NCBI GenBank assembly: GCA_041500225.1
Contig: JBGQLV010000040.1
Coordinates: forward strand, 1-25,234
Direction of reading: 5' to 3'
DNA length: 25,234 bases
Source of the DNA: 0-14-3-00-41-53 sp041500225
GTDB lineage: Bacteria > Nitrospirota > Thermodesulfovibrionia > Thermodesulfovibrionales > SM23-35
A model generated the notes under the pieces. The model searched no databases. It was not told where the DNA came from and worked only from the letters and a program-made list of their open reading frames with translations. Shown in pieces: positions 1 to 8,471 of the stretch. Position 1 is the first letter of the stretch; every line of letters begins with the position of its first letter. Position numbers and translations under genes: made by a program.

Positions 1-1
1 A

Positions 2-157
2 CCGGTATATATCCCTCCACCAGTGTATATCCCTCCACCAGTGTATATCCCTCCACCAGTGTATATCCCTCCACCAGTGTATATCCCTCCACCAGTGTAT
101 ATCCCTCCACCAGTGTATATCCCTCCACCAGTGATACCACCACAACCATTCAAATGA
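2..157 (+). CDS. 3' end of a gene with proline-rich hexapeptide repeats (partial)
   Basis: Only the C-terminal end lies in the window, so the function cannot be told. In this frame the 18-bp tandem repeat reads as seven copies of V-Y-I-P-P-P, followed by VIPPQPFK and a TGA stop at 155-157. Repeats of the PPPVY(V/I)PPP kind are common in exported or lipoprotein-like proteins, which is why this frame is preferred. The neighbouring frame (1-192) is also open: it reads the repeat as V-Y-P-S-T-S and ends in a charged tail (IQMIEERYDYISEE) at a TAA just before the next gene, so it is a real alternative. The next gene starts 65 nt downstream with its own ribosome binding site. Reading frame and function are both uncertain. 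Confidence 0.45.
   Translation, partial: PVYIPPPVYIPPPVYIPPPVYIPPPVYIPPPVYIPPPVYIPPPVIPPQPFK
5..130 (+). repeat. 18-bp tandem repeat, seven units
   Basis: Seven head-to-tail 18-bp units begin at 5, 23, 41, 59, 77, 95 and 113. The first has one changed base and the other six are identical. The period is a multiple of three, so copy-number change keeps the reading frame. Such identity suggests recent expansion by slippage. There are no spacers, so this is not a CRISPR array. Confidence 0.95.
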
Positions 158-222
158 TTGAAGAGAGGTATGATTATATTTCTGAAGAGTAAAACAGCAA
201 GTATCCTAAGGAGGCAATAAAA

Positions 223-1284
223 ATGAATTACTTATCTATGAAGGCAGCATTTTTCAAGGTTTTTTTGTTTTTGACTTTCATCTCACTTTTTATTTCAGAT
301 TTTGCATTTGCTCAAGAAACCATTAAGCCCCCAACGACTACTCCCATTGAATGGCATTTAGACAAGCGTAATTATAACTATACCTGCAAAGAGGGTGAGA
401 TTACATCCTACAAGATTAATCTAACGATGGAAATGGATATGAAAATTAGGGAGGGGTGGCAAGAGGCTAAATTAAGCAATATAACCGGCTTTGAACTAGG
501 ATATACCGAAAAATGTATCGGTATGGATAAAAACGGTATTATGGATATAGAGATTGTTTTTGACTTGGTTAAGATCAAGGCGTCTATGAATGTATTTGGA
601 ACTCTGGTAGACATGTATATTGACAACGATTACCTGAAGGCGTACAAAGATGGTGTTCTTGTTGTAGATACCAAGGAAGGCATCGGTATGGCAATTGCCT
701 ATGATTTCTTTAGGGACTTTGGCCTATATAAGAAAAGTGGGAAGGTAAAAGCCTCCCCTGCTGGAGCGATCATAAGCAAGGTAAAAGGAGATGATGTAGT
801 TGTTAAATTCTTTGAAACAACTAATATTATGCCAGGGTTACCTATTCAGATACTTGCGTTTCCTGAAAAACCTATTAATAAAGGGGACACATGGGACTTC
901 TCTTTTATGATGGAAAAGATGGAGAGTGTTACCTTTAAAAGACCTCTAAAGCAGGTAGTTCGCTTTACCCTTGAAGGCTTGGTAAAAGTGGATGGGGCGG
1001 AATGTATCCAAGTCTCCCTTGACTCACCACTAAATGTAAAAGACATTAAAGCTATGGTGAAGATGGGGGATGCAGATGTGGAGTACGATGTCCGAAATAT
1101 GAGCCGTAAAGCCACTGGAAACTTTTATTTTGATCCTGTAAGAGGAAAGTTTATCTTTGGAAAGGTAAACTTAGATGCAAAAGTAGAGCTTTCAGCTATC
1201 AATCCTGAGACAGGAAAGAATGTAAATATGGATTTAACGATTAAAATGGATTTTGATCATTTAAGAACAAGTAAAAAGGAGTAA
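223..1284 (+). CDS. exported protein of unknown function
   Basis: A 353-residue protein that I do not recognise as a named family. The N-terminus has a typical Sec signal peptide: a hydrophobic stretch at about residues 9-29 ending FAFA-Q, so cleavage near residue 30 is likely. The mature part has no further membrane segment, a single cysteine pair region near residues 55-100, and an alternating hydrophobic/charged pattern suggesting a beta-rich soluble domain. The ATG is preceded by AAGGAGG at 208-214 with good spacing, which decides the start, although an ATG five codons in also exists. It probably acts in the periplasm or at the envelope. The gene before it ends close upstream and the membrane-protein gene follows after about 100 nt, so co-transcription is possible. 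Confidence 0.8.
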   Translation: MNYLSMKAAFFKVFLFLTFISLFISDFAFAQETIKPPTTTPIEWHLDKRNYNYTCKEGEITSYKINLTMEMDMKIREGWQEAKLSNITGFELGYTEKCIGMDKNGIMDIEIVFDLVKIKASMNVFGTLVDMYIDNDYLKAYKDGVLVVDTKEGIGMAIAYDFFRDFGLYKKSGKVKASPAGAIISKVKGDDVVVKFFETTNIMPGLPIQILAFPEKPINKGDTWDFSFMMEKMESVTFKRPLKQVVRFTLEGLVKVDGAECIQVSLDSPLNVKDIKAMVKMGDADVEYDVRNMSRKATGNFYFDPVRGKFIFGKVNLDAKVELSAINPETGKNVNMDLTIKMDFDHLRTSKKE

Positions 1285-1382
1285 AAAGGTCCCTCATAAA
1301 AAAAAGATTTGTTTATAATTCGTGAATTGGATATAGGACTGTGATTATTGGAACACGGATGAGTGAGAAAGAGAGGTGCAAA

Positions 1383-2135
1383 ATGAGCAATGAGTTTATA
1401 GAGGATATTTACAGCAAGATGAAAGAAAAAAGTACAGAAGAACTACTCAAAATATGGACAGAAAATGATAAAGCACAATATTCAGAGGAGGCATTTGAAG
1501 CCATAAAGCAATTACTTGCAGAGCGGGGTGTAGAAATTCCAACTCAAAAAGAACTATTACAACCAACTCTCCAAGAAGAATTGCGATTGCCCCCTTTAAC
1601 CTGGCTTCATAAACTCAGTGGAGGTATTATTTTGGTTGCAGCCATTTTTGCAGCGATACATGCCATATTTATGATAACTTTACCTGATCAAACCATTGTT
1701 GAGATGAGCAAGGTTTCAATTAAGATGCAACGGGATAGTTCTAATCCTCCATCTCAATTTGCAAATAAAACCGATAAAGAAATTGATCGGTTTGTGGAAG
1801 ATTATCGCAGCGAGGTAATCCAAGCAGTTCGCAGTGAGTTCACAAAAATGGGCGGATTAAAAGGAATTTTATCAATCTTGCTCATAATTACTGGTTTTGG
1901 TGTTCTATACCAGAAACGCTCTCCAACCCGTCTGTTTGCTGTAATCATAGGCGTCGTATTGTTTTTTGCTGCCATTACCCAATATCCCAAACTGATGAAA
2001 CAACTCAAACTTTATGATCAAATTGAATCTCCGTTGCTTATGACAGTAGATTATATTTGGTATATCCTAATACCATTGACGATTATTGCATGTTTCATAG
2101 CAGTGATTATTTTGGGAGAAAGGAGGGCAAATTAG
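1383..2135 (+). CDS. small membrane protein with soluble N-terminal domain
   Basis: About 250 residues, function unknown. The first ~70 residues are soluble and charged, with the pattern 'eLLKIW-END-YSEEAFEAIKQLLAERG', a helical motif seen at the start of many small uncharacterised membrane proteins. It is followed by about four hydrophobic segments: one just after residue 75, two close together near residues 155-200, and a C-terminal one ending at ILGERRAN. Between the first and second segments lies a polar loop of about 60 residues. I place the start at ATG 1383 because GAGAGGTG lies just upstream at 1371-1378. An in-frame ATG at 1362 and a GTG at 1341 extend the frame but lack a good ribosome binding site. 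Confidence 0.7.
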   Translation: MSNEFIEDIYSKMKEKSTEELLKIWTENDKAQYSEEAFEAIKQLLAERGVEIPTQKELLQPTLQEELRLPPLTWLHKLSGGIILVAAIFAAIHAIFMITLPDQTIVEMSKVSIKMQRDSSNPPSQFANKTDKEIDRFVEDYRSEVIQAVRSEFTKMGGLKGILSILLIITGFGVLYQKRSPTRLFAVIIGVVLFFAAITQYPKLMKQLKLYDQIESPLLMTVDYIWYILIPLTIIACFIAVIILGERRAN

Positions 2136-2167
2136 TTTTGAGAAAGCAATAAAAATAAGAATGCCCG

Positions 2168-2255
2168 CAACGGTAGATAACAGAGTGCTTGTCCTTTACT
2201 CGTAGAGAGATTAAACGTCCAAAGGCTTTGCCCTTCTCAAGCACTCAAACCGTTG
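2168..2255 (+). other. structured intergenic segment (two-part stem), function unknown
   Basis: Within the 244-nt gap after the membrane-protein gene, CAACGGT (2168-2174) pairs with ACCGTTG (2249-2255), and GAGTGCTTG (2183-2191) pairs with CAAGCACTC (2238-2246). Together they form a nested 7+9 bp stem around a ~46-nt loop. There is no ORF here. It could be a small RNA, an mRNA 3' structure or the remnant of a repeat. Nothing in the sequence assigns it to a known RNA family. Confidence 0.35.
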
Positions 2256-2339
2256 GATGACGGTACTACTAAGACGGTATTTGTCGGGTTGAAATTAGCC
2301 TACAAAAGTTTTCTTTTTTTACAAAGGTGATTTTGACAG

Positions 2340-2378
2340 ACAGGGGTGTATATGTAACACACCCCTGTTATAAATTTT
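2340..2378 (+). terminator. probable intrinsic terminator
   Basis: A perfect stem, CAGGGGTGT (2341-2349) with ACACCCCTG (2359-2367), extends by one A-T pair and has a 9-nt loop. It is followed by TTATAAATTTT. It lies downstream of the plus-strand genes, directly before the insertion sequence. The U-tract is interrupted, so efficiency is uncertain. Confidence 0.5.
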
Positions 2379-2379
2379 C

Positions 2380-3409
2380 GGCATAATTACAAATTAGTGG
2401 GTCTGTTTTGGAGGATTGCGAACACAATTTTATATTTAAGATCTGCCTTCAAACCACGATGGATTCGTAGAAGCTCTTTTAGATGAGCAAACAGTCCATC
2501 TAATGAATTCGTGGTATTAGGGATATCAAGTTCAGGATAGTGCTTGTAAGTAAATAAATTTGGCAAGTTAGTTTTGAGACTCCTATATGCAGAACGTAAG
2601 CGTTTGTGCGGATAGTGCCAATGACCTGTTTCCAGATCGACAGTGCGCTCTCTAAGAAAATCTTGCCACTTTATATGCCATTCTGAAAGGGCGTGAGTAA
2701 ACCATTGTTCCTCCGAATTACATAAATGCTTTATAAGTTCCCTGAGTTCTTTTCCTGCCTGTAGTTTTGGCCTCCGAGTTAGATGCTTGGTTATAATTGC
2801 TTTCTGGTGAAAGTGGCACATCTGTATAGGAAGATCATGAAATACTCCTTTGATGCCGGGCTTGCCGTCAGCTACCACGGCACGCAGAGTGAATCCCTGT
2901 GCCTCCAACGTGTTGCGTGCATATTGATATTCAGCTATGGTCTCTGTAGTTATCTCCACACAATACATGTTCATGCGTCTGTGAGGATCACGCACTACAA
3001 GAAAGCCAGAGGTGCGTCCAAAGAATACACAATCTATTACGGCTATCATTTCACAAGGAGAAGCAACAACGGTTGGTATCTCGTAAGCACGCAGTTCTTT
3101 ACGTACCCAATTTACTGAGCGGCCATATCGTGAGGCCAACAGCTTCACTGTGTCACGTTTCCATATAAATGATTTCCAAAGAGTCAGACGAAGGCGGGAG
3201 GGTCTACGAGAGCTTACAAAACTTCGCTTACAAGACCGACAAAGATAACGTTGAACTCCTGATTTAAAGCCTTTCTTTTTGGTTTTTGAGGAACCACATG
3301 CTGGACATTTTTTTGCTCATTTTACACTCCATTGTAAATTAGTGGACTTAACCCCTTTATAGTATTGCATTATCAGACACTTTTAGACCCACTAATTTGC
3401 AATTATCCC
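2380..3409 (-). mobile_element. complete insertion sequence with Zn-ribbon transposase (IS256-like variant)
   Basis: A 1,030-bp element. The left end (2380-2404) and the inverted right end (3385-3409) match over 25 bp with two mismatches; both begin GG and share the core CAAATTAGTGGGTCT. It is flanked by an 8-bp direct repeat AAATTTTC at 2372-2379 and 3410-3417, which is the expected target-site duplication. One transposase gene fills it on the minus strand, and its stop codon lies inside the terminal repeat. An 8-bp duplication and a DDE transposase with a C..H motif fit the IS256/Mutator-like group. Intact ends and duplication suggest fairly recent insertion. The family name is from memory of motifs, not from a search. 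Confidence 0.85.
2387..3320 (-). CDS. transposase, IS256-like Zn-binding variant, frame interrupted at an A7 run near its start
   Basis: A long open frame runs on the minus strand to the stop at 2387-2389. It begins with a zinc ribbon (CPACGSSK ... YLCRSCKRSF) and a helix-turn-helix-like stretch (KLLASRYGRSVNWVRKEL). Then come a first acidic residue (AVIDCVFFGRTSG), a second (VVADGKPG), the C-H-F-H motif of Mutator/IS256-type enzymes, and NTTNSLDGLFAHLK, where family members usually have Glu or Asp as the third acidic residue. The only ATG upstream (3318-3320) is in another frame: ATG AGC is followed by seven A (3308-3314 on the plus strand), and six A would join it to the Zn-ribbon frame. 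Either transcriptional slippage or a frameshift mutation is implied. A GTG at 3148 would make a shorter protein lacking the zinc ribbon. Confidence 0.75.
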
Positions 3410-3475
3410 AAATTTTCTAATCTCAACCTAAGTAAAAATAATAAATCTGTCCTTAGATTTTTCTTTGACTTGGTC

Positions 3476-3516
3476 TATAAACTAAAGGTGACGTTAAATC
3501 TTACCTTTTGTTTATA
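3476..3516 (-). terminator. imperfect inverted repeat downstream of fdhE, possible terminator
   Basis: TATAAAC-T-AAAGGT (3476-3489) pairs with ACCTTT-T-GTTTATA (3503-3516) with one mismatch and a 13-nt loop. It sits about 50 nt beyond the fdhE stop, where transcription from the fdh operon would end. The stem is AT-rich and has no strong U-tract, so confidence is low. Confidence 0.3.
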
Positions 3517-3566
3517 AATTAGTTCATTATTGTCAACACAGGATTAAAATGAAACGAGAATAGGCT

Positions 3567-4430
3567 TTAAAGTCCCAACAAGTTAGGCACAAGTCTTTTA
3601 AAACCCTTCTCAGATGCCAATATATCGAGATGTATAGTTGCAATGTCCTCTAAATTCAGGTCGGGTTCATAATCAATTTTACGTGTATCTACTGTTTTAA
3701 TGTATTGTTTACACTTATCGCATACGTCCACCCTATAAATCTCTTTTCCCTCTTCATAAAAATAGTGAAGCGACTCATGGTCTCTGTTCTCGCAGAATGG
3801 ACATTTCAGCCTTTCAGACGGCCACTCAAAGCCGCAGAAAGAACACGCAAAGAACCTTTGACCTTCTCCTTTCAACTCGGACATATTGGGAAAAGAGCCG
3901 CAAATAGGACAATATCCTCTGAGCCAATTTTTCAAGTCAACTTGGTTCTTAAGCTTTTCGACATTGGCATCAAGAGAGGGCTTTATGCTCATATGAATCA
4001 GAAAATTCAAGATCGCCTTATCTATATCTAAATCTTCCGAGATTTTATTAACATATGCTTCATTGTAATGCCTCGCCAACAACTCCTCAGGATCTAAAGC
4101 CCTATTTCTAATGGCCTCTTCTATTGTCTGGATATCCTCTTTCATCTTATCGGTCGCATTTTTTCCGATCTGACATAGGGATTCAAATAAAATAACAGAA
4201 GATGGCATATCAAGGATAAAGTCTTCTTTGTTTATCAGAGGAAAACCCTCTTTAATCTGTAAAGTTCTCAAATCCTTACCGCTCTCTATGGGATTAACAT
4301 TTAGCATGGATTTTATAGCTTCCTGCTCTTCTAAAACCTTTTCATAAAAATTTAGGATTTCATCATATGCAGGGTTTTTTTTCTTAAGCTGTACTATCTG
4401 CTCTTTTATCTTTTCTAATGATTCGCTCAA
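3567..4430 (-). CDS. fdhE: formate dehydrogenase accessory protein FdhE
   Basis: FdhE is a cytoplasmic rubredoxin-like iron-binding protein needed to make active respiratory formate dehydrogenase. It interacts with the catalytic subunit. The C-terminal half shows the family's four CxxC motifs in order: CPICGSFPNMSEL, CSFCGFEWP, CPFCENRDHESL and CDKCKQYIKTVD. The N-terminal half is helical and charged. I place the start at TTG 4430 because GTGAGGGG lies six bases upstream. The longer reading from TTG 4484 would translate the 3' arm and T-tract of the terminator at 4453-4492. The gene follows fdhB in the same direction, about 80 nt beyond its stop, with the terminator between, so its expression must rely on read-through or a weak internal promoter. 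Confidence 0.88.
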   Translation of the reverse strand: MSESLEKIKEQIVQLKKKNPAYDEILNFYEKVLEEQEAIKSMLNVNPIESGKDLRTLQIKEGFPLINKEDFILDMPSSVILFESLCQIGKNATDKMKEDIQTIEEAIRNRALDPEELLARHYNEAYVNKISEDLDIDKAILNFLIHMSIKPSLDANVEKLKNQVDLKNWLRGYCPICGSFPNMSELKGEGQRFFACSFCGFEWPSERLKCPFCENRDHESLHYFYEEGKEIYRVDVCDKCKQYIKTVDTRKIDYEPDLNLEDIATIHLDILASEKGFKRLVPNLLGL

Positions 4431-4452
4431 ATAACGCCCCTCACTTTCAAAA

Positions 4453-4492
4453 AAAATAGCTTGTTTCGAGTTTCCCCGAAACAAGCTATTTT
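4453..4492 (-). terminator. strong intrinsic terminator between fdhB and fdhE
   Basis: A perfect 16-bp stem (AAAATAGCTTGTTTCG at 4453-4468 with its complement at 4477-4492) encloses an 8-nt loop. Read on the minus strand, the direction of the fdh operon, the 3' arm runs into eight consecutive T. It starts about 20 nt after the fdhB stop codon. This is a textbook Rho-independent terminator, and here it probably attenuates expression of fdhE relative to fdhAB. Confidence 0.9.
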
Positions 4493-4512
4493 AAGTTAAC
4501 GTTAAATAATTG

Positions 4513-5247
4513 TTACCCCGCCAGGTTAGAGAAGTTTACCACAGGCTGAATCAATTTTTTCATAGCCGCAATCTTTGTAATTCCTGTAGTATCTACTGCT
4601 GCGGCAAATTTGTGGTACTTCTTGGGTTCATCAATCACAAGGAAGATTGTCCTGACAAAGTCGGCATTAAGAAGCTCTGCCTTGGGATACATTGCCTTAA
4701 CCTCTTTTAATCTTTTCTGAGCCATATCAAGCATCTTATCCCGATCTCCGAAGTTCATAGTGCCTGTAGGGCAGGTTTTAACACATGCCGGCAACAGCCC
4801 TTCTTTAATCCTGTCAATACACATGGTGCACTTTGCCATTCCTTGAGTTTTTTCATCCCATCGAGGAATATCCCATGGACAGGACCCCCTTATTTGTTTG
4901 AAGTCTGCTGCCTTTACCTTTACCTTTGGATTATAAAGCACCGCACCTGTTGCTTCATCTTTAGTTATGGCCTTTAATTTTAAAGATTCAGCAGCCATCT
5001 TGCATGGTGGTTCAGTGCAGTGTCTGCACTGATCTGCGAAGAAATACCACCTGGGTTTACCATCCACTTCTAACTCACTGAACCTCACTAACTTGTATGT
5101 GAAATAGGAGAGGTCCTCCGGGTTCTGATGGCTTCCGCGCTGTAAGGTTTTAGTTCCCGGATTCATATTCCACTGCTTACATGATATTTGACATCCACGG
5201 CATGCCGTGCATTTTGTTGTATCTATGAAAAAGGATTTATCTGCCAT
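4513..5247 (-). CDS. fdhB: formate dehydrogenase iron-sulfur (beta) subunit
   Basis: This 244-residue ferredoxin-like subunit carries electrons from the molybdenum/tungsten subunit to a partner. It has four cysteine groups for [4Fe-4S] clusters: CTACRGCQISC (about residues 15-25), CRHCTEPPC (about 73-81), CPW followed by CTMCIDRIKEG, and CVKTCPTG. There is no C-terminal membrane helix, unlike E. coli FdnH, so it resembles the soluble FdhAB enzymes of sulfate reducers. It has no signal peptide of its own, so export with the Tat-bearing alpha subunit is expected. It starts 15 nt after the fdhA stop behind AAGGGAGGTGAT. No gamma (cytochrome b) gene follows. Periplasmic cytochromes c are therefore the likely electron acceptors, which is inference from gene content. 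Confidence 0.93.
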   Translation of the reverse strand: MADKSFFIDTTKCTACRGCQISCKQWNMNPGTKTLQRGSHQNPEDLSYFTYKLVRFSELEVDGKPRWYFFADQCRHCTEPPCKMAAESLKLKAITKDEATGAVLYNPKVKVKAADFKQIRGSCPWDIPRWDEKTQGMAKCTMCIDRIKEGLLPACVKTCPTGTMNFGDRDKMLDMAQKRLKEVKAMYPKAELLNADFVRTIFLVIDEPKKYHKFAAAVDTTGITKIAAMKKLIQPVVNFSNLAG

Positions 5248-5262
5248 TAGTTATCACCTCCC

Positions 5263-8200
5263 TTAAGCTTTCTTGACCTTTTTGGTCGGTTGTTTGGTTA
5301 TTTTAGTGACATTTGCCATGAAGGCCTTGGATTCCGGTATCATGGTATTAGGATCACCAATCGTAGGAGTAAGCAGATTTGCACTGTCTCCTCCGTCTTT
5401 TGGATGCAGCCATCCAAAATGCCAGGGTAACCCGATCTGGTGAATAGTCTGACCGGCGATTGTAAAGGGTTTGAGACGAAGTGTAACAATGGCTGCTCCC
5501 TCTACCTTGCCTCTTGATGTTTCTACAAGCACTCTGTCACCATTTGAGATTCCCCTCAATTTTGCAAGTTCCTGACTCATTTCGCAGAACAGCTGAGGTT
5601 CAGCTTCGATGAGCCATGGGAGCCAGCGGGTCAATACCCCCGTCTGCCAGTGCTCTGTTACCCTGTATGTAGTGCAGACAAAAGGATATTTAGGATCACA
5701 CGTTGCAAACGTATCCGGGCCTCCCTCAAAAATCTTGACAGCAGGGTTAATCCTCTGATTGGACATCAGGTTCTTTTCAATCGGACATTCCAATGGTTCA
5801 TAATGTTCCGGGAACGGCCCATCTTTTAACCCCGGTCCAAAGATTGAGGCTAACCCATCAGGTTTCATAATAAATGGATAGACTCCCTGAGTACCCATTG
5901 GCGGTGCCGGGCCGTCAGGAATATCGCCGACCCATTTCTTGTTTTCAGCATCCCATTTCAATAAAGCTCTGTTAGTGTTACGAGGCTTACCGTCCAGGTC
6001 AACAGAAGCGCGGTTATAAATAATCCTTCTGTTAACCGGCCATGCCCATGACCATTCGGGATAAAGACCAAGTCCTGTTGGGTCGGTCTTCTTCCTGCGA
6101 GCAGCCATATTTCCAGCTTCGGTATAACTGGCTGAATATATCCAGTTACCACAGGAAGTACGACCATCATCGAGTAAGAATACGAAGCTTGGTACCAGAG
6201 TGCCTTTCTTATATGCCTTCTTGTCAACAGGATGTTCCGGAATATCCTCTAAGAAGTAGCCATTGATCTCTTTTGCTACTTTATGGATATCAAACTTGCC
6301 GTTGGTTTCATAATCCCATTTTAGATTAAAAATAGGGTCAGTAAAGGGACCTTTTTCTTTCTTATAGAGGGCCTGAACCTTTTTGAAAAGATCATACATA
6401 ATCTCTCCATCAGGTCTTGCATCTCCGGGGGGGTTGGTTGTTTTCCACCTCCACTGCATCCAGCGGCCGCTGTTACTGATACTACCTTCTTTTTCCAGGA
6501 ATGCTGCACACGGCAACTGAAATACTTCAGTCTTTATTTTCGTGGGATCAATATCAGGACCTTTCCAAAAAGAACCGGTTTCATTGTCAAATAAATTAAC
6601 GTTTACCATCCAGTCCAGCTTGCCTAAAGCCTGACGAACTTTACCCGCATTTGCACTTGAACAGGCAGGGTTCATACCCCATGCAAAGAAACCGGTGAAG
6701 GTCCCTTTATACATTTCATCGAAAAGGTTAAGCCAGGATGCATCCTGTGTGGGCTCAAGCTTAGGCAGCCAGGCATAACAAAAGTCATTATCCTTGGAAG
6801 CCTTGTCGCCGTAAAAAGACTTTAAAAGACTGGCAACATATTTTGGTCTGTTTTTCCACCAGTTGACACTTCTTGGATCTTTTGTGGAAGGAGTTGTTTT
6901 ATTGTAATCTTCAAGTTTTGCCCATTGAGCACGGGGCGCTGGTAAATAACCCGGAACAATATGGAAAAGCAGACCCTGATCGGTCGAGCCCTGAACGTTG
7001 GACTCTCCTCTCAAGGCATTAACACCGCCGCCGGCGATACCCATGTTGCCAAGAAGCGCCTGGATCATGGCCATGGCACGGATATTCTGTACTCCTACAG
7101 TGTGTTGTGTCCAGCCCATTGCATACAACTCAGTACCGGCCTTATCAGGCTTTCCTGTAGAGCCGTAAACCTTATAAACCTTTTCAAGGTCTTCCTGAGG
7201 AGTTCCGGTAATCGCCGTAACTTTCTCAAGTGTATACCGTGAATAATGTTTCTTTAGAAGCTGGAATACACATCTTTCATTCTGTAAGGTCATATCCTGT
7301 TTAGGTATTCCGTTTTCATCCTTTTCTATTGCCCACATCGATTGATCATACGACCTTTTTGACGGGTTATAGCCTGAGAAAAGTCCGTCATCAAAACCAT
7401 ATTTGGGGCTTACAAGATATGAGGCATTAGTATAGTTTTTGACATAAAATTCATCGTAAAGGTCATTATCAAGAATATACTTGATCATACCGCCAAGGAA
7501 GGCAATATCTGTTCCTGAACGAAGACGGGCGAAAATATCAGCCTTTGCTGATGTACGGGTAAAGCGCGGATCTACGTGGATTAAGATCGCACCTTTGGCC
7601 CGTGCTGCCTGGATCCATTTAAAAGAGACCGGATGGTTTTCAGCTACATTGCTGCCCATGTTCAGAATAACATCAGCATTGCGAAAATCAATATAATGGT
7701 TTGTCATTGCACCGCGCCCGAACGACTCTGCCAGAGCCGCTACAGTTGCGCTGTGTCATATACGGGCCTGATGCTCGATATAGACGAGGCCAAGAGATCT
7801 CAATAATTTCTGGTAAAGCCAGCACTCCTCATTGTCCATGGCAGCGCTGCCAACAGAAGCAATACCATTAGTTCGGTTTACCACCTTCCCTTCTACATTC
7901 TTCTCTATAAAGCTCTTGTCCCGGCTTTTTTTGATATTAGCAGCAATTTTATTCAACGCCCAGTCCCAGCTTACCTCTTTCCATGTGGTACTGTTAGGGG
8001 CACGATAGCGGACCTTTTTGAGACGATTATCATTGACAGCGATCTGATACGATGAAGCACCTTTGGCACATAGTGACCCTTCACTGATCGGATGATCAGG
8101 GTCTCCTTCTGCATTAATTACAGTTCCTTTCTTGTCAGTAGATACCAGGATTCCGCATCCCACTGAACAGAAACAGCATATCGTGGGCGTTTCCTTGGCC

Positions 8201-8340
8201 CCTTTGATGCGGAGTTCAGTCCGAAGCTCGGCAGCATAAAGCTGTGCAGGGGTAAGGTCAAAACCCAACTGACTAAGGGTCAAGCCTGCTGCGGTAACTC
8301 CGGAGATCTTTAAAAAGTCTCTGCGCGTAATAACCTTCAT
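5263..8340 (-). CDS. fdhA: formate dehydrogenase catalytic (alpha) subunit, selenoprotein, Tat-exported
   Basis: This is a molybdenum/tungsten bis-MGD enzyme oxidising formate to CO2, probably in the periplasm. The reading frame is continuous over 1,025 residues if the single in-frame TGA at 7756-7758 is read as selenocysteine (residue 195). Its context, HQARI-U-HSATVAALAESFGRGAMTN, matches the active site of FdhF/FdnG-type enzymes, including the conserved His after Sec. The N-terminus has a twin-arginine signal (TRRDFLK, then a hydrophobic stretch). A [4Fe-4S] motif CCFCSVGCG ... SLCAKG follows at about residues 55-95. The C-terminal part is the molybdopterin-dinucleotide domain (for example NGDRVLVETSRGKVEG). 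The ATG is preceded by AAAGGAGGG. A consensus promoter lies upstream at 8443-8471. The length is close to that of soluble FdhA proteins of sulfate reducers. Confidence 0.96.
7723..7739 (-). promoter_or_regulatory. SECIS-like hairpin for selenocysteine insertion
   Basis: Read on the minus strand, 20 to 36 nt after the first base of the UGA, CGGCUCU and AGAGUCG pair as seven base pairs (one of them G-U) around the loop GGC. Bacterial SECIS elements lie directly downstream of the UGA, in the coding region, with G in a small apical loop for SelB binding. Position and shape fit. SelB binding itself is inferred. Confidence 0.75.
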
Positions 8341-8442
8341 AAAACCCTCCTTTCTTTAAATTGTAGAAAACTGATTTAAAAGTTGAACTGATTTATGACT
8401 GATATTCATATTTCCCATAAAATAAATTCATTATATGTTTAA

Positions 8443-8471
8443 TCTATATCATATATAAGAGTCTATGTCAA
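8443..8471 (-). promoter_or_regulatory. sigma-70-type promoter for fdhA
   Basis: On the minus strand TTGACA (8471-8466) is followed after exactly 17 nt by TATAGA (8448-8443). Transcription would start near 8436 and give a ~95-nt leader before fdhA. The match to consensus is strong. No sigma-54-type motif was seen here, in contrast to the cytochrome genes. Confidence 0.65.

Noticed and set aside
1..130. CRISPR-like array from regularly spaced repeats
   Set aside because: The 18-bp units are directly adjacent with no spacers; it is a coding tandem repeat.
3705..4031. Plus-strand ORF inside fdhE, and similar overlapping ORFs elsewhere (for example 6042-6266, 6961-7242, 21368-21649)
   Set aside because: They lie inside confidently identified genes in other frames, have no ribosome binding sites and match no recognisable families.
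5263..8340. fdhA as a pseudogene or as two separate genes because of the in-frame TGA
   Set aside because: The TGA sits exactly at the known selenocysteine position and is followed by a SECIS-like hairpin, and the frame is intact on both sides.
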